Origin: Desulfobacterales bacterium
GTDB lineage: Bacteria > Desulfobacterota > Syntrophobacteria > B119-G9
Direction: 5' to 3'
DNA: 19,918 nucleotides
NCBI GenBank assembly: GCA_026992215.1
Contig: JALXAI010000265.1
Location: 1-19,918 of the forward strand
The notes beneath the pieces were generated by a model, which was given only the letters and a program-made list of their open reading frames with translations, searched no databases and was not told the DNA's origin. Both the position numbers and the translations under genes were made by a program. Shown one piece after another: positions 1 to 7,305 of this stretch (position 1 is the first letter of the stretch; each line of letters starts with the position of its first letter).

Positions 1-1172
1 GGATCTATTGCAAGGCTGATCTGCTTTTCCCAGTCAAGGGCCTTTCTTGCTCTGGCCATTTCCAGATCCCATTCCCAGCTCTTGCGTATTCCCTTTGCAA
101 TATCTGCCGCGTGTGCGGCGATCCTGGCCGCAATTACACCGTCTCTTACATGTTCAACAGTCGGCAGACACAAATGTTCAGCGGGTGTAACGTAGCAGAG
201 GAAATCGGCCCCATGCGATGCGGCAATAGCCCCTCCTATGGCCGAAACAATGTGGTCGTAGCCCGGAGCAATGTCAGTTACAACCGGCCCCAGAACATAA
301 AAGGGGGCTTCGTCGCAAAGATACTTTTCCAGTTCGATATTTGTCTTAACCTGGTTAACAGGAACATGCCCGGGGCCCTCTACCATAACCTGCACTCCCG
401 CTTCACGAGCCCTTTTTACCAGTTCCCCGATGATTATGAGTTCCTGAATTTGACCCCTGTCCGTGGCATCAGCAAGGCAACCCGGGCGAATTCCGTCCCC
501 GAGGCTCAAGGTCATATCATATTTCAGGGCAATTTCGAGGAGACGATCATATTGTTCGTAGAGGGGATTTTCTTGCTTGTTATACCTCATCCACGCGATG
601 AGGAACGCCCCCCCTCTGCTGACCACCCCGAGTTCTCTTCCCTCCCGTTCCAGTCGTCCCCAGGTCTCGAGAGTCACTCCGCAATGCACGGTCACGAAAT
701 CAACGCCGTCCCGGCCATGCTTGTCAATAACATCAAACAAATGATCAGGGTCCATTTCAACCACCGGAACTCCCATCTTCCGGGATTCAATGGCTGCCTG
801 GTAAATAGGAACTGTTCCCAGGGGCACCGGGCAATTTTTCAGGATCATTTTCCGTATCACGTCAAGATCCCCTCCGGTACTGAGATCCATGACCGTATCG
901 GTTTTTACCTTGAGCGCAACCTTTAACTTCTCCAGTTCTTCTCCGGGATCTACCACATCCGAAGAAGTCCCGAGGTTAGTGTTTACCTTGGTTTTTAATT
1001 TCTTACCGATCCCCGTGGGCTTGCACTCTTCATGGTTAATATTCCTGGGAATTATCACCCTCCCTCTTCGAATCAGTTCCATCAGTTCGTCGGAAGAAAT
1101 ATTTTCTTCTCGAGCAACGAATTCCATTTCTTTGGTGATAATTCCTTTCCGAGCTGCCTCCAGTTGAGTCAT
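1..1172 (-). CDS. thiC: Phosphomethylpyrimidine synthase ThiC (C-terminus cut by window edge)
   Basis: ThiC is a radical SAM enzyme that rearranges 5-aminoimidazole ribotide into hydroxymethylpyrimidine phosphate, the pyrimidine half of thiamin. The 390 codons present read from ATG at 1172 as MTQLEAARKG and contain family hallmarks: an IPRNINH segment near residue 40, NLGTSSD, VHCGVT, SRGGAF, DGIRPG, VEGPGHVP and TDIAPGYDHI. The frame is still open at base 1, so the C-terminal tail that carries the CX2CX4C iron-sulfur ligands lies outside the window and cannot be checked. The length fits the short ThiC form of about 430 residues. A GAGG ribosome site precedes the start. It lies 21 bases after thi4 on the same strand, so the two are probably cotranscribed. 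The family assignment is very secure. Confidence 0.96.
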   Translation of the reverse strand, partial: MTQLEAARKGIITKEMEFVAREENISSDELMELIRRGRVIIPRNINHEECKPTGIGKKLKTKVNTNLGTSSDVVDPGEELEKLKVALKVKTDTVMDLSTGGDLDVIRKMILKNCPVPLGTVPIYQAAIESRKMGVPVVEMDPDHLFDVIDKHGRDGVDFVTVHCGVTLETWGRLEREGRELGVVSRGGAFLIAWMRYNKQENPLYEQYDRLLEIALKYDMTLSLGDGIRPGCLADATDRGQIQELIIIGELVKRAREAGVQVMVEGPGHVPVNQVKTNIELEKYLCDEAPFYVLGPVVTDIAPGYDHIVSAIGGAIAASHGADFLCYVTPAEHLCLPTVEHVRDGVIAARIAAHAADIAKGIRKSWEWDLEMARARKALDWEKQISLAID

Positions 1173-1193
1173 TTTACCAGACCTCACTCACCT

Positions 1194-1979
1194 TTATTTT
1201 AGCTTTGCCAGAATTTCCTTCGCGGCTTTCTCTCCAGACAAGAGCATGCCGCCAAAAATCGGTCCCATCCTGTGGGTTCCGTGTGCAGCAGTAGCTGCCA
1301 TGCCTATAAGATAAAGTCCGGGATACACTTCACCTGTCTTTCTTGGCACCTCCTGCTCCGCAGGATCCGCCCACATGGAGCGCTCCCCGATCACTTTTCC
1401 CGTGGGTGTATTTAGCCGTTTGTTCAATTTATCCTGAACAATTCTTGCAACGGTAGCATCGTGTCCCGTGCCGTCAATTACGAATTTTGCTCCCACCGTT
1501 ATCGGGTCAACGTGAAGACCCGTCATCTCAACCGGGCTCCAGTTAATAACCAGTCCGCAAACTTTTTCGTCCTTTCCTTCAACTTTAACATCCACCACGG
1601 TAATCGAGTTGAATATTTTTGCTCCAGCCTCCAAGGACCTCAAGCCTAGGGAGCACGCCAGTTCAACAGAATCTACAGTGTAATAACCCTCTTCCCTGTA
1701 TGGCTTATGACGAATTCCCAAATCATCAAGTATTCTTTTCGCATCCTCTTGCACGACCACTTCCGAAAACATTACTCCTCCACCCCAGATTCCTCCACCG
1801 ATGGATAAACGTCGCTCGTATATCGAAACCTTTGCTCCACCTTTCGCGAGGTAATACGCACAGGTAAGCCCCGCTGGTCCGGCACCTACTATTGCCACGT
1901 CGCTGTCACTGTATTCGAGAAACTTCTCCGTGTATGTTTCAATTATGGCTCTGGTTACGATAAGTTCGTCAAGTCCCAT
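1194..1979 (-). CDS. thi4: Thi4-family thiazole synthase, histidine (sulfide-using) type
   Basis: This 261-residue flavin-fold protein makes the adenylated thiazole half of thiamin from NAD and glycine. An N-terminal dinucleotide-binding motif (IVGAGPAGL, 30-38) is followed by ERRLSIGGGIWGGG (55-68), DGTGHD (169-174) and a C-terminal RMGPIFGGMLLSG. In yeast and plant THI4 a cysteine in QCCMDP gives up its own sulfur; here the matching segment reads GLHVDP, with His156 in place of that cysteine. By analogy with the Methanocaldococcus enzyme and related bacterial forms, this predicts a multiple-turnover enzyme that uses free sulfide, which suits an anaerobic sulfidic cell. A strong AAGGAG site sits 6 bases before the ATG. 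It is the first gene of a thi4-thiC unit, diverging from queF. I see no TPP riboswitch core in the upstream 200 bases. An older annotation might call it ribose-1,5-bisphosphate isomerase-like, but the motifs favour Thi4. Confidence 0.93.
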   Translation of the reverse strand: MGLDELIVTRAIIETYTEKFLEYSDSDVAIVGAGPAGLTCAYYLAKGGAKVSIYERRLSIGGGIWGGGVMFSEVVVQEDAKRILDDLGIRHKPYREEGYYTVDSVELACSLGLRSLEAGAKIFNSITVVDVKVEGKDEKVCGLVINWSPVEMTGLHVDPITVGAKFVIDGTGHDATVARIVQDKLNKRLNTPTGKVIGERSMWADPAEQEVPRKTGEVYPGLYLIGMAATAAHGTHRMGPIFGGMLLSGEKAAKEILAKLK

Positions 1980-2055
1980 GACTTTCTCCTTCCCTTCCGG
2001 TTATAAGGATCATCAAACTTCACATCTTATGGCAACATAATTGTTGAAAAATACC

Positions 2056-2084
2056 TTGATAGATGGTTAGAAAGAAAAAATCAA
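2056..2084 (-). promoter_or_regulatory. Possible promoter for thi4-thiC
   Basis: On the minus strand a TTGATT hexamer is followed after 17 bases by TATCAA, about 75 bases upstream of the thi4 start. The spacing is ideal but both hexamers are imperfect and the surrounding DNA is AT-rich, so chance matches are likely. Confidence 0.35.
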
Positions 2085-2098
2085 CACTTTTTAAATAA

Positions 2099-2126
2099 TC
2101 GACAACGTATTGTTACATTTTATTAT
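2099..2126 (+). promoter_or_regulatory. Possible promoter for queF
   Basis: TCGACA at 2099-2104 is followed after 16 bases by TATTAT at 2121-2126, about 58 bases before the queF ATG. I find no preQ1 riboswitch consensus between this site and the gene. The call is tentative because the interval is AT-rich. Confidence 0.35.
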
Positions 2127-2183
2127 AAACAATCTAGCGCTTTTTTCGAGCTCATGGAGTAAAAATAGACGGAGGTAAAAAAT

Positions 2184-2588
2184 ATGGTAGAGGCTGATGG
2201 GAAAAAACTCGATTTTCTACCGGAGACGGCCATAGAAAGCGAGGTTCTTGAGACGTTCCCGTACGAGGGTATGAAACAGATGATTCACTACAGGACGGAA
2301 GAATTTTCCGCAGTATGTCCCTTTTCAGGCTTGCCGGATATAGCCCGGGTGGATATATTCTATATTCCGAACGACAGGTGCCTTGAGTTGAAATCTCTGA
2401 AATATTACTTCGTGTCTTATCGCAACGTGGGTATTTACCAGGAACACGCCACTGACAGGATTTTCAAGGACATCTGGAAGGTCTTAAAACCGCAATGGCT
2501 AAAGATAGTAACGAAATACAACATACGGGGCGGTATCGAAGCCGAATGCACCATCGATAGCAAGGAAGCCTTTCCCGAAAAAAAATAG
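2184..2588 (+). CDS. queF: NADPH-dependent 7-cyano-7-deazaguanine reductase QueF (short form)
   Basis: QueF reduces the nitrile of preQ0 to the amine of preQ1 with two NADPH, the last free-base step before insertion into tRNA for queuosine. The 134-residue length matches the unimodular Bacillus YkvM type rather than the longer two-domain E. coli form. Visible marks are the catalytic Cys45 in CPFSGLPD with Asp52 seven residues later, the signature ELKSLKYY (68-75), and Asn81 and His88 in the NVGIYQEH stretch. The start is fixed by a GGAGGT site 7 bases before ATG. The gene runs towards queC-queE on the opposite strand, so the three queuosine genes are neighbours but are read from separate promoters. 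queD and a GTP cyclohydrolase are not in this window. Confidence 0.96.
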   Translation: MVEADGKKLDFLPETAIESEVLETFPYEGMKQMIHYRTEEFSAVCPFSGLPDIARVDIFYIPNDRCLELKSLKYYFVSYRNVGIYQEHATDRIFKDIWKVLKPQWLKIVTKYNIRGGIEAECTIDSKEAFPEKK

Positions 2589-2670
2589 GTTCCGGCAAAT
2601 TTTCCTGCAACCATTCACGTGGCAACAGCAAGGGCAAGAAGCAGCATCGTGGCTGTTGAGATAGGGAATT

Positions 2671-2716
2671 GCCAGCCAGTATTTCAAGCAAATTTCCATG
2701 CATTTCTCAGGCTGGC
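2671..2716. repeat. Inverted repeat between the convergent queF and queC genes
   Basis: GCCAGCC at 2671-2677 is the exact reverse complement of GGCTGGC at 2710-2716, separated by 32 bases. It is the best stem in the 221-base gap between the two converging gene ends. No U-run follows on either strand, so it is not a classical intrinsic terminator, though it could lie in the 3' ends of both transcripts. The rest of the gap holds no gene I can support. Confidence 0.3.
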
Positions 2717-2809
2717 GAGAAGAGGGCAATGGGTGCCTGCGTGAGAGCGGTCATCACCAGAGAAGCTTTTTTATACATCCGCCGTACCTGTCCGGTCAGA
2801 TCACGAGGG

Positions 2810-3505
2810 TTAGAGAGAAAGTGGATCCTTTAGGCCTGCCTCTGCGAAACCCTTTTTTCTCAATATACAGCTGTCGCACAGTCCGCAGGGTTTACCGTCG
2901 GGAGTCGGGTCGTAGCAGCTCCACGTAAGGCTGAAGTCAACACCAAGATTAACTCCCGTCTTTATAATCTCCGCCTTGGTCATCTCTATCAAAGGAGTAT
3001 GTATCTTTATCTTCATCCTGCCCAGAACCGTTTCCTTGAGCGCAAGGTTTGCCATTTTTTCATAAGCCTCTATGTATTCCGGCCTGCAATCCGGGTAGCC
3101 GCTGTAATCAAGGGCGTTTACCCCAATAAATATATCCTCTGCCCTTTTTACTTCCGCCCACGCAAGGGCCAGGGATAAGAATACCGTGTTTCTCGCCGGG
3201 ACATAGGTAACGGGGATTTCTCTTTTCATTTGATCCGCCTCCCTACCTTTCGGCACCGGAATTTGGCCGGTAAGAGCAGATCCGCCTATCCTGGTGAGAT
3301 CTACCCTGACAACGAGATGTTGTTTTGCTCCCAGTGCCTCGGCAACCCTTTTCGCGGCATGAAGCTCCAGCTTATGTCTCTGGCCATAATCAAAACTGAT
3401 GGCGTATGTTTCAAAACCGCGGTCAACGGCTATTGCAAGTGTAGTGGTGGAATCCAGACCGCCACTCGCAAGAACTATCGCCCTCTTACCTTTTATCTGT
3501 ATCAT
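2810..3505 (-). CDS. queC: 7-cyano-7-deazaguanine synthase QueC
   Basis: QueC is the ATP-dependent ligase/dehydratase that converts 7-carboxy-7-deazaguanine and ammonia into preQ0. In the 231-residue form chosen here, the PP-loop ATP pyrophosphatase motif SGGLDS is at residues 14-19. The zinc site is C197, C207, C210 and C213, in the pattern CX9CX2CX2C near the C-terminus. The FDYGQRH and VPARNT motifs typical of the family are also present. The open frame extends 21 codons further upstream into queE, but ATG at 3505 has an AAGGAG site 6 bases ahead and gives the usual MIQIKGKRAIVLASGG beginning. Only one base separates it from the queE stop (TGA-G-ATG), so translation is probably coupled and the pair forms one operon. 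Confidence 0.95.
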   Translation of the reverse strand: MIQIKGKRAIVLASGGLDSTTTLAIAVDRGFETYAISFDYGQRHKLELHAAKRVAEALGAKQHLVVRVDLTRIGGSALTGQIPVPKGREADQMKREIPVTYVPARNTVFLSLALAWAEVKRAEDIFIGVNALDYSGYPDCRPEYIEAYEKMANLALKETVLGRMKIKIHTPLIEMTKAEIIKTGVNLGVDFSLTWSCYDPTPDGKPCGLCDSCILRKKGFAEAGLKDPLSL

Positions 3506-3506
3506 C

Positions 3507-4154
3507 TCAGACTCCTTTTGCATCCACTCCCCAGATGATCTTGTGGAGTTGTAATTGCAGCCGCACATTCAGACGGTCTCTTAGTATCCATTTCGCCAGC
3601 TCCCTTGCAGAAAGCCCGGGAGTCACCGGGGAAAACAAGACGGGAAAAGTATTACCCATGCGTTTCCTGATTGCGACCACCAGGCTGCGCGAGAACATAT
3701 AATCCTCCCGGTTGGCAATGACAAATTTTACCTCATCTCCAGGGGTCAGTCTTTCAATGTTACCCAGATCGTTATACTGGTGCATACCGCTTCCGGGACA
3801 CTTGAAATCCACTATCCTGTGACATCTTCTGCCCACAAGATCAATATCACGACTTCCGTTGGTTTCAACCAGGACCGTGTATTGCAGTGCGATGAGTTTT
3901 TCTACAAGCAAGGGCGTTTCATCCTGCAACAAAGGTTCACCACCGGTTATTTCTACCAGGGAACAGCGATACCCACCCACGGCATCAATGATTGCATCAA
4001 CGGAAAGAAATTGCCCGTGTTCATAGGCGTACCTCGTGTCGCACCATCTGCAACGGAGGTTACATCCTGACAGCCTTACGAATACGCAAGGCAACCCTGC
4101 GAAGGTGGATTCACCCTGTATGCTGTAAAATAGTTCGTTTACCTTGATTCCCAT
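3507..4154 (-). CDS. queE: 7-carboxy-7-deazaguanine synthase QueE
   Basis: QueE is a small radical SAM enzyme that contracts 6-carboxytetrahydropterin to 7-carboxy-7-deazaguanine, the step before QueC. At 215 residues it has the family opening NELFYSIQGES and the cluster-binding CNLRCRWC, with C31, C35 and C38 as the CX3CX2C ligands. Asp39-Thr40 follow, at the position where QueE enzymes use a threonine in magnesium binding. EITGGEPLLQ is the SAM-contact GGE motif, and the protein ends with the typical LQLHKIIWG. The ATG has no good ribosome binding site; instead a GC-rich short hairpin lies just upstream (4162-4176). It is followed at once by queC. The substrate-forming queD is absent from the window. 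Confidence 0.95.
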   Translation of the reverse strand: MGIKVNELFYSIQGESTFAGLPCVFVRLSGCNLRCRWCDTRYAYEHGQFLSVDAIIDAVGGYRCSLVEITGGEPLLQDETPLLVEKLIALQYTVLVETNGSRDIDLVGRRCHRIVDFKCPGSGMHQYNDLGNIERLTPGDEVKFVIANREDYMFSRSLVVAIRKRMGNTFPVLFSPVTPGLSARELAKWILRDRLNVRLQLQLHKIIWGVDAKGV

Positions 4155-4161
4155 GGCTATT

Positions 4162-4176
4162 AAAAGGCCGCCGGCC
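4162..4176 (-). promoter_or_regulatory. Short GC-rich hairpin plus T-run before queE
   Basis: On the minus strand GGCC-GGC-GGCC is followed by TTTT, ending 7 bases before the queE ATG. It resembles a very short attenuator, or a stem that could limit ribosome access at a start that lacks a clear Shine-Dalgarno sequence. The stem is only four base pairs, so the functional reading is weak. Confidence 0.2.
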
Positions 4177-4201
4177 GGGTCTTTCTTATAAAAGCGAATA
4201 C

Positions 4202-4213
4202 TTCATTAATGAA
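4202..4213. repeat. Perfect 12-bp palindrome upstream of queE
   Basis: TTCATTAATGAA reads identically on both strands, about 48 bases before the queE start in the 81-base gap after the L,D-transpeptidase gene. It has the size and symmetry of a dimeric repressor site, but in AT-rich DNA it may be chance. Confidence 0.25.
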
Positions 4214-4235
4214 ACAAGGGCAAGCAATAAATGAA

Positions 4236-4898
4236 TCAACGGGGGAGGATGATTACAGGCGTTCCTACGCGGACAATCTTATACAGCTCTGAAATATCCT
4301 TATTTTCAAGGGCAATACACCCGTCCGTCCAGTTTTTCTCGTTGCCGCCACCATGAATGCAGATATAGCCGCCCAGCCTGGTGTTCTGGGGCGGAGTCTT
4401 CCCGTTTTCCAGAGACCTAACGATTGCTTCGTACTCTTTCCGTGTAATAAGCCCTGATTTCAATCCTCTCTCAGCGTGCTTCAGGCTCGGGTAGCTGAGT
4501 TCCAGGGAAAGGAAATACTTGCTTCTGGGATTTTTCTTTGTAACGTAGAACTGGCCTTCGGGGGTATGCTTATCGCCCTTTTCCTTTTTGTCTCCATACG
4601 GAACCTGGCTCAATGCCACAGCATAAGCTTTCCACGGCTCTCCGTCTTTATACACGATGAGCATTCGTTCCCTTTTCTTGATAACAAGCTTGAGATCCGC
4701 AACGCGGGCAGCTTCTTCACAATGCTTTCTTTCACGGTACTTCGGGTAAAATCGGTCGAGGCAGGGAATAAATGATACTAAAACGGTCTTTCCGAAGGAT
4801 ACGGATACCCAGAAGGAAGCTTGAATCCCCAGGCACAAAATAATAATTCCTAATATTCTTGGTATGGTTTTTTTCTGAACTGATCTGTCCCTGGCCAT
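4236..4898 (-). CDS. L,D-transpeptidase (YkuD domain), membrane-anchored
   Basis: The protein likely forms or edits 3-3 peptidoglycan crosslinks, or attaches proteins to the wall, in the periplasm. In 220 residues there is a short basic N-terminus, one hydrophobic anchor or signal segment (about 13-35), a linker, then a YkuD catalytic domain from about residue 68. The active site is seen as IHGGG with His182 and WTDGCIAL with Cys194 as the nucleophile. It has TDGC where many family members have SHGC, a known variant of the active-site motif. HTPEG (111-115) matches the family's substrate-side TPxG motif. It lies between the pil operon and queE on the same strand. A TATAAT lies about 15 bases before the ATG, so it may have its own promoter with a very short leader. 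The exact substrate cannot be read from sequence. Confidence 0.9.
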   Translation of the reverse strand: MARDRSVQKKTIPRILGIIILCLGIQASFWVSVSFGKTVLVSFIPCLDRFYPKYRERKHCEEAARVADLKLVIKKRERMLIVYKDGEPWKAYAVALSQVPYGDKKEKGDKHTPEGQFYVTKKNPRSKYFLSLELSYPSLKHAERGLKSGLITRKEYEAIVRSLENGKTPPQNTRLGGYICIHGGGNEKNWTDGCIALENKDISELYKIVRVGTPVIILPR

Positions 4899-4912
4899 CT
4901 CGTTACTTATAT

Positions 4913-4918
4913 ATTATA
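4913..4918 (-). promoter_or_regulatory. Candidate -10 box for the L,D-transpeptidase gene
   Basis: A perfect TATAAT on the minus strand ends about 15 bases before the ATG at 4898. No good -35 hexamer is present at normal spacing, and transcription from here would leave a leader of fewer than ten bases. Confidence 0.25.
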
Positions 4919-4920
4919 AA

Positions 4921-4949
4921 CCCACCTGAAACGCAAGGTTTCACGTGGG
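4921..4949 (-). terminator. Hairpin after pilQ, probable pil operon terminator
   Basis: Two 12-base arms, 4921-4932 and 4938-4949, pair along their length with a single C-C mismatch and a five-base loop. Read on the minus strand the stem ends in GTGGG and is followed by TTTAT. The stem is strong but the U-tract is short, so termination may be partial, allowing some read-through into the L,D-transpeptidase and queE-queC. It starts 28 bases after the pilQ stop. Confidence 0.6.
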
Positions 4950-4976
4950 CCTATCAGCTCAAATCGTTGACTGAAT

Positions 4977-7304
4977 CTACTGTCCGGTACCCGAAGCGGT
5001 AAAGTATGGCTGAACTATTACCTTCGGGCTGATAAATATCAGGAGTTCCTGCTTGGTAACGCTGACAGTCCTGTTCTTAAACAAGTAGCCGAGAATCGGT
5101 ATATTGCTCAGCCCAGGCGTCCTTTCCTGGTTTACTCGTTCGGTATTTTCCAGCACACCACCAATTACTATGGTATCTCCGCTATCTATCAGGAGTTCCG
5201 TTTCCACCTTTCTTGTCTGGATGCCCACCGCGGGGCCAAGCGGCGTCTGCCTTTCCTGCCCGGGCTGGTCTTTTTTGGCGGCGATTTCAAGCCTTACCTT
5301 TTGATCCGGGGTTATATGAGGTGTCACTTTGAGCTCCAACACCGCTTCCTTGAACTCCGTTGCCACTCCATCCTGACTCATCTGCAGGTAAGGAATTTCG
5401 TCACCCTGGGAAATTGTGGCTTCAACACCGTCCAGGGTTAAAACTCTTGGAGCGGATATAATTTTCACGTTACCCACGGATTCATTGGCAGAAAGCATGA
5501 TGTCAAGAGTCCAGAAAGTAGTGTTAAGCAACTTGCCTATGCTCAAAGCGGCACTGCTTGTAGCCGCCACGGGCAGATTTATCGCCCACCTAAATGCCGG
5601 ATTTCCGTCTTCGACATCGTACTGGGCTGACCAATCGATTCCCAAAGCCCGGGCAAAGGTGTCTGTTGCTTGCACAATTCGAGCCTCTATCAAGACCTGA
5701 GGAGTAGGCCTGTCAAGCTGAGCCAGAATCTCTCTTGCCCGCCTCACCCTGGCAGGATAATCACTGTAAATGATGATGTTTGTCCTGGGATCCACAGAAA
5801 TGGTTCCCTTGTCACTCTTCACTTCTTCAATCTGTTTTGCTATATCCGAAGCCTTGGCGTAATTAACCTGCAGGTAGTTCTGAGTAATCTCACCAAGATC
5901 CTGCGCAGTCTCGAGTACCTTCTGCTTTGCCCTGATCTGTTTCTGGATTTCTTCCATTTCCTTGCGAAGTTTATCAAGCTTGGCAATGCGAATAATATTG
6001 CCTTCCTGCTCCCGTCCAAGGCCATTCATTTTCAGAATCACATCCAGGACCTGGTCCCATGGCACCTTTTCAACTTTCAGGGTGACCTTGCCCTTCACTC
6101 CAGGCTCGATTATCATATTTGTTCCGCTAATATCGGCAATCAGTCTCAACACGTTTACCAGGTTGGCATCCTGGAGATCGAGGGATATCGGTTCACCGGT
6201 GTATTCCTTTTTTATCCCCAAAACATCAGCACCAGGCTGTTCAATGGGTGCCAGGGAAGCTTCGGGAAGCAGCCCCGTGTCTCCTGGCATCGACGGCAGA
6301 GCTTCTGCTTGAGGTGCCGCCGCGGCAACCTGAGCCGGCACTTCGGCTTTCGCCTTAGCCTCCCCTGCCTTCTTCTCAATGTTACCCTGAACAAGAGTAG
6401 CAGGTTTCTTCAGCTCTATAGGCTTTTCGGGAGGAACATTGGACGGTGCAAATTTTATTTCCACTGTTCCGTCTCTGGTTTCAACCCAGTAAGGGACGTC
6501 TTCGCGAAGAGCAATTTTCACGAGCGTCCTGCTTGCGTTAGTAGGGTCTTTTTCAGGAATCACTTTATCGACGGCGGAAATAAATTGCGAAGTATCCAGA
6601 TATCTCCTTAATTTCCTGGGCAAGTAGGTTTTATCCAGAGCAAAGTATATCTCCCTTGCACCCGGTTTTCTTACCTCTATGGGTGGAGTACCGGAGACCT
6701 CCATCCGGATATCCGATCTACCATCGGGCAACATCTGGAAGCCAATCCCTTTTATCTTCGATTTCCCGGCGGTCGCTTGCTTTCCAGTGACATTCTTTGA
6801 TGGAGCCAGATCCATGTCCAGCCCGTTCTCCGTGCTGGCGATCGTGTAGTTCGCGGCTCTGGCAGTCTTAATGTGAAACTTAACCAGTCCTCCGGTTGAA
6901 GCATCCACCTCTATACTCTCAACAACGGGACTGTTAACAGGAATACTGGCAACTTTGTTATCGATCGAAAGCCTGGGGATTTCAAGGAGAAGGCCTGTTC
7001 CCTCCGGAACTACTCGATATGATGGTACCTGGCCATTGGTCAAAATCTTAATGGAAACGGAATTTTCCGATGAATTAACTTCCAGTTTCTTTATCTGCGT
7101 TGCCACTGCCGGAGTCTGCAAATCACGAGATCCCGTATCTCCGGCCAGCCCAGCCTCCTGAGATGGCTTTGGAGTATCACCTGTACTTGCTTTTCCGTAA
7201 CTGGGCAATGATGAAACGGCTAGCAACAAGATAAAGATTGTTGACGCCCGGGAAAAACGCAAGACCTTGGGAAACAATCCAGATGAATTTCTTGGCCACT
7301 TCAT
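4977..7304 (-). CDS. pilQ: Type IV pilus secretin PilQ
   Basis: PilQ is the outer-membrane secretin through which the type IV pilus passes. The 775-residue protein has a basic N-terminus and a signal peptide (hydrophobic core about 22-33). Two AMIN peptidoglycan-binding domains follow (about 70-167 and 183-287), then an Ala/Pro/Lys-rich linker (about 290-360), an STN domain (about 370-442), a secretin N-domain (about 472-533) and the C-terminal secretin barrel (about 605-764). The barrel has GDEIPYL and the signature run from VIGGVLENTE through NIPILGYLF to LLIFISPKVI. The start has an AAGGAG site inside the end of pilP and lies one base past the pilP stop, indicating translational coupling. 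It is last in pilMNOPQ, as usual. A stretch rich in Lys, Glu and Gln between the STN and N-domains (about 443-466) may be a helical insert. Confidence 0.96.
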   Translation of the reverse strand: MKWPRNSSGLFPKVLRFSRASTIFILLLAVSSLPSYGKASTGDTPKPSQEAGLAGDTGSRDLQTPAVATQIKKLEVNSSENSVSIKILTNGQVPSYRVVPEGTGLLLEIPRLSIDNKVASIPVNSPVVESIEVDASTGGLVKFHIKTARAANYTIASTENGLDMDLAPSKNVTGKQATAGKSKIKGIGFQMLPDGRSDIRMEVSGTPPIEVRKPGAREIYFALDKTYLPRKLRRYLDTSQFISAVDKVIPEKDPTNASRTLVKIALREDVPYWVETRDGTVEIKFAPSNVPPEKPIELKKPATLVQGNIEKKAGEAKAKAEVPAQVAAAAPQAEALPSMPGDTGLLPEASLAPIEQPGADVLGIKKEYTGEPISLDLQDANLVNVLRLIADISGTNMIIEPGVKGKVTLKVEKVPWDQVLDVILKMNGLGREQEGNIIRIAKLDKLRKEMEEIQKQIRAKQKVLETAQDLGEITQNYLQVNYAKASDIAKQIEEVKSDKGTISVDPRTNIIIYSDYPARVRRAREILAQLDRPTPQVLIEARIVQATDTFARALGIDWSAQYDVEDGNPAFRWAINLPVAATSSAALSIGKLLNTTFWTLDIMLSANESVGNVKIISAPRVLTLDGVEATISQGDEIPYLQMSQDGVATEFKEAVLELKVTPHITPDQKVRLEIAAKKDQPGQERQTPLGPAVGIQTRKVETELLIDSGDTIVIGGVLENTERVNQERTPGLSNIPILGYLFKNRTVSVTKQELLIFISPKVIVQPYFTASGTGQ

Positions 7305-7305
7305 T

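Noticed and set aside
1980..2183. Possible TPP riboswitch upstream of thi4 or preQ1 riboswitch upstream of queF
   Set aside because: Neither the THI-box core (CTGAGA and its partner segment) nor a preQ1-I/II consensus could be found by eye on either strand. A covariance-model search would settle it.
2589..2809. Small gene or gene remnant between queF and queC, for example a short minus-strand frame starting MYKKASLVMTAL or an open frame directly after the queF stop
   Set aside because: The frames are short (23 and about 51 codons), lack good ribosome sites, and resemble no family I know; too little to support a gene or a pseudogene.
5670..6611. Plus-strand frame of 313 codons opposite pilQ
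   Set aside because: It is antisense to a well-conserved secretin gene, with low-complexity composition that mirrors pilQ codons; a shadow frame.
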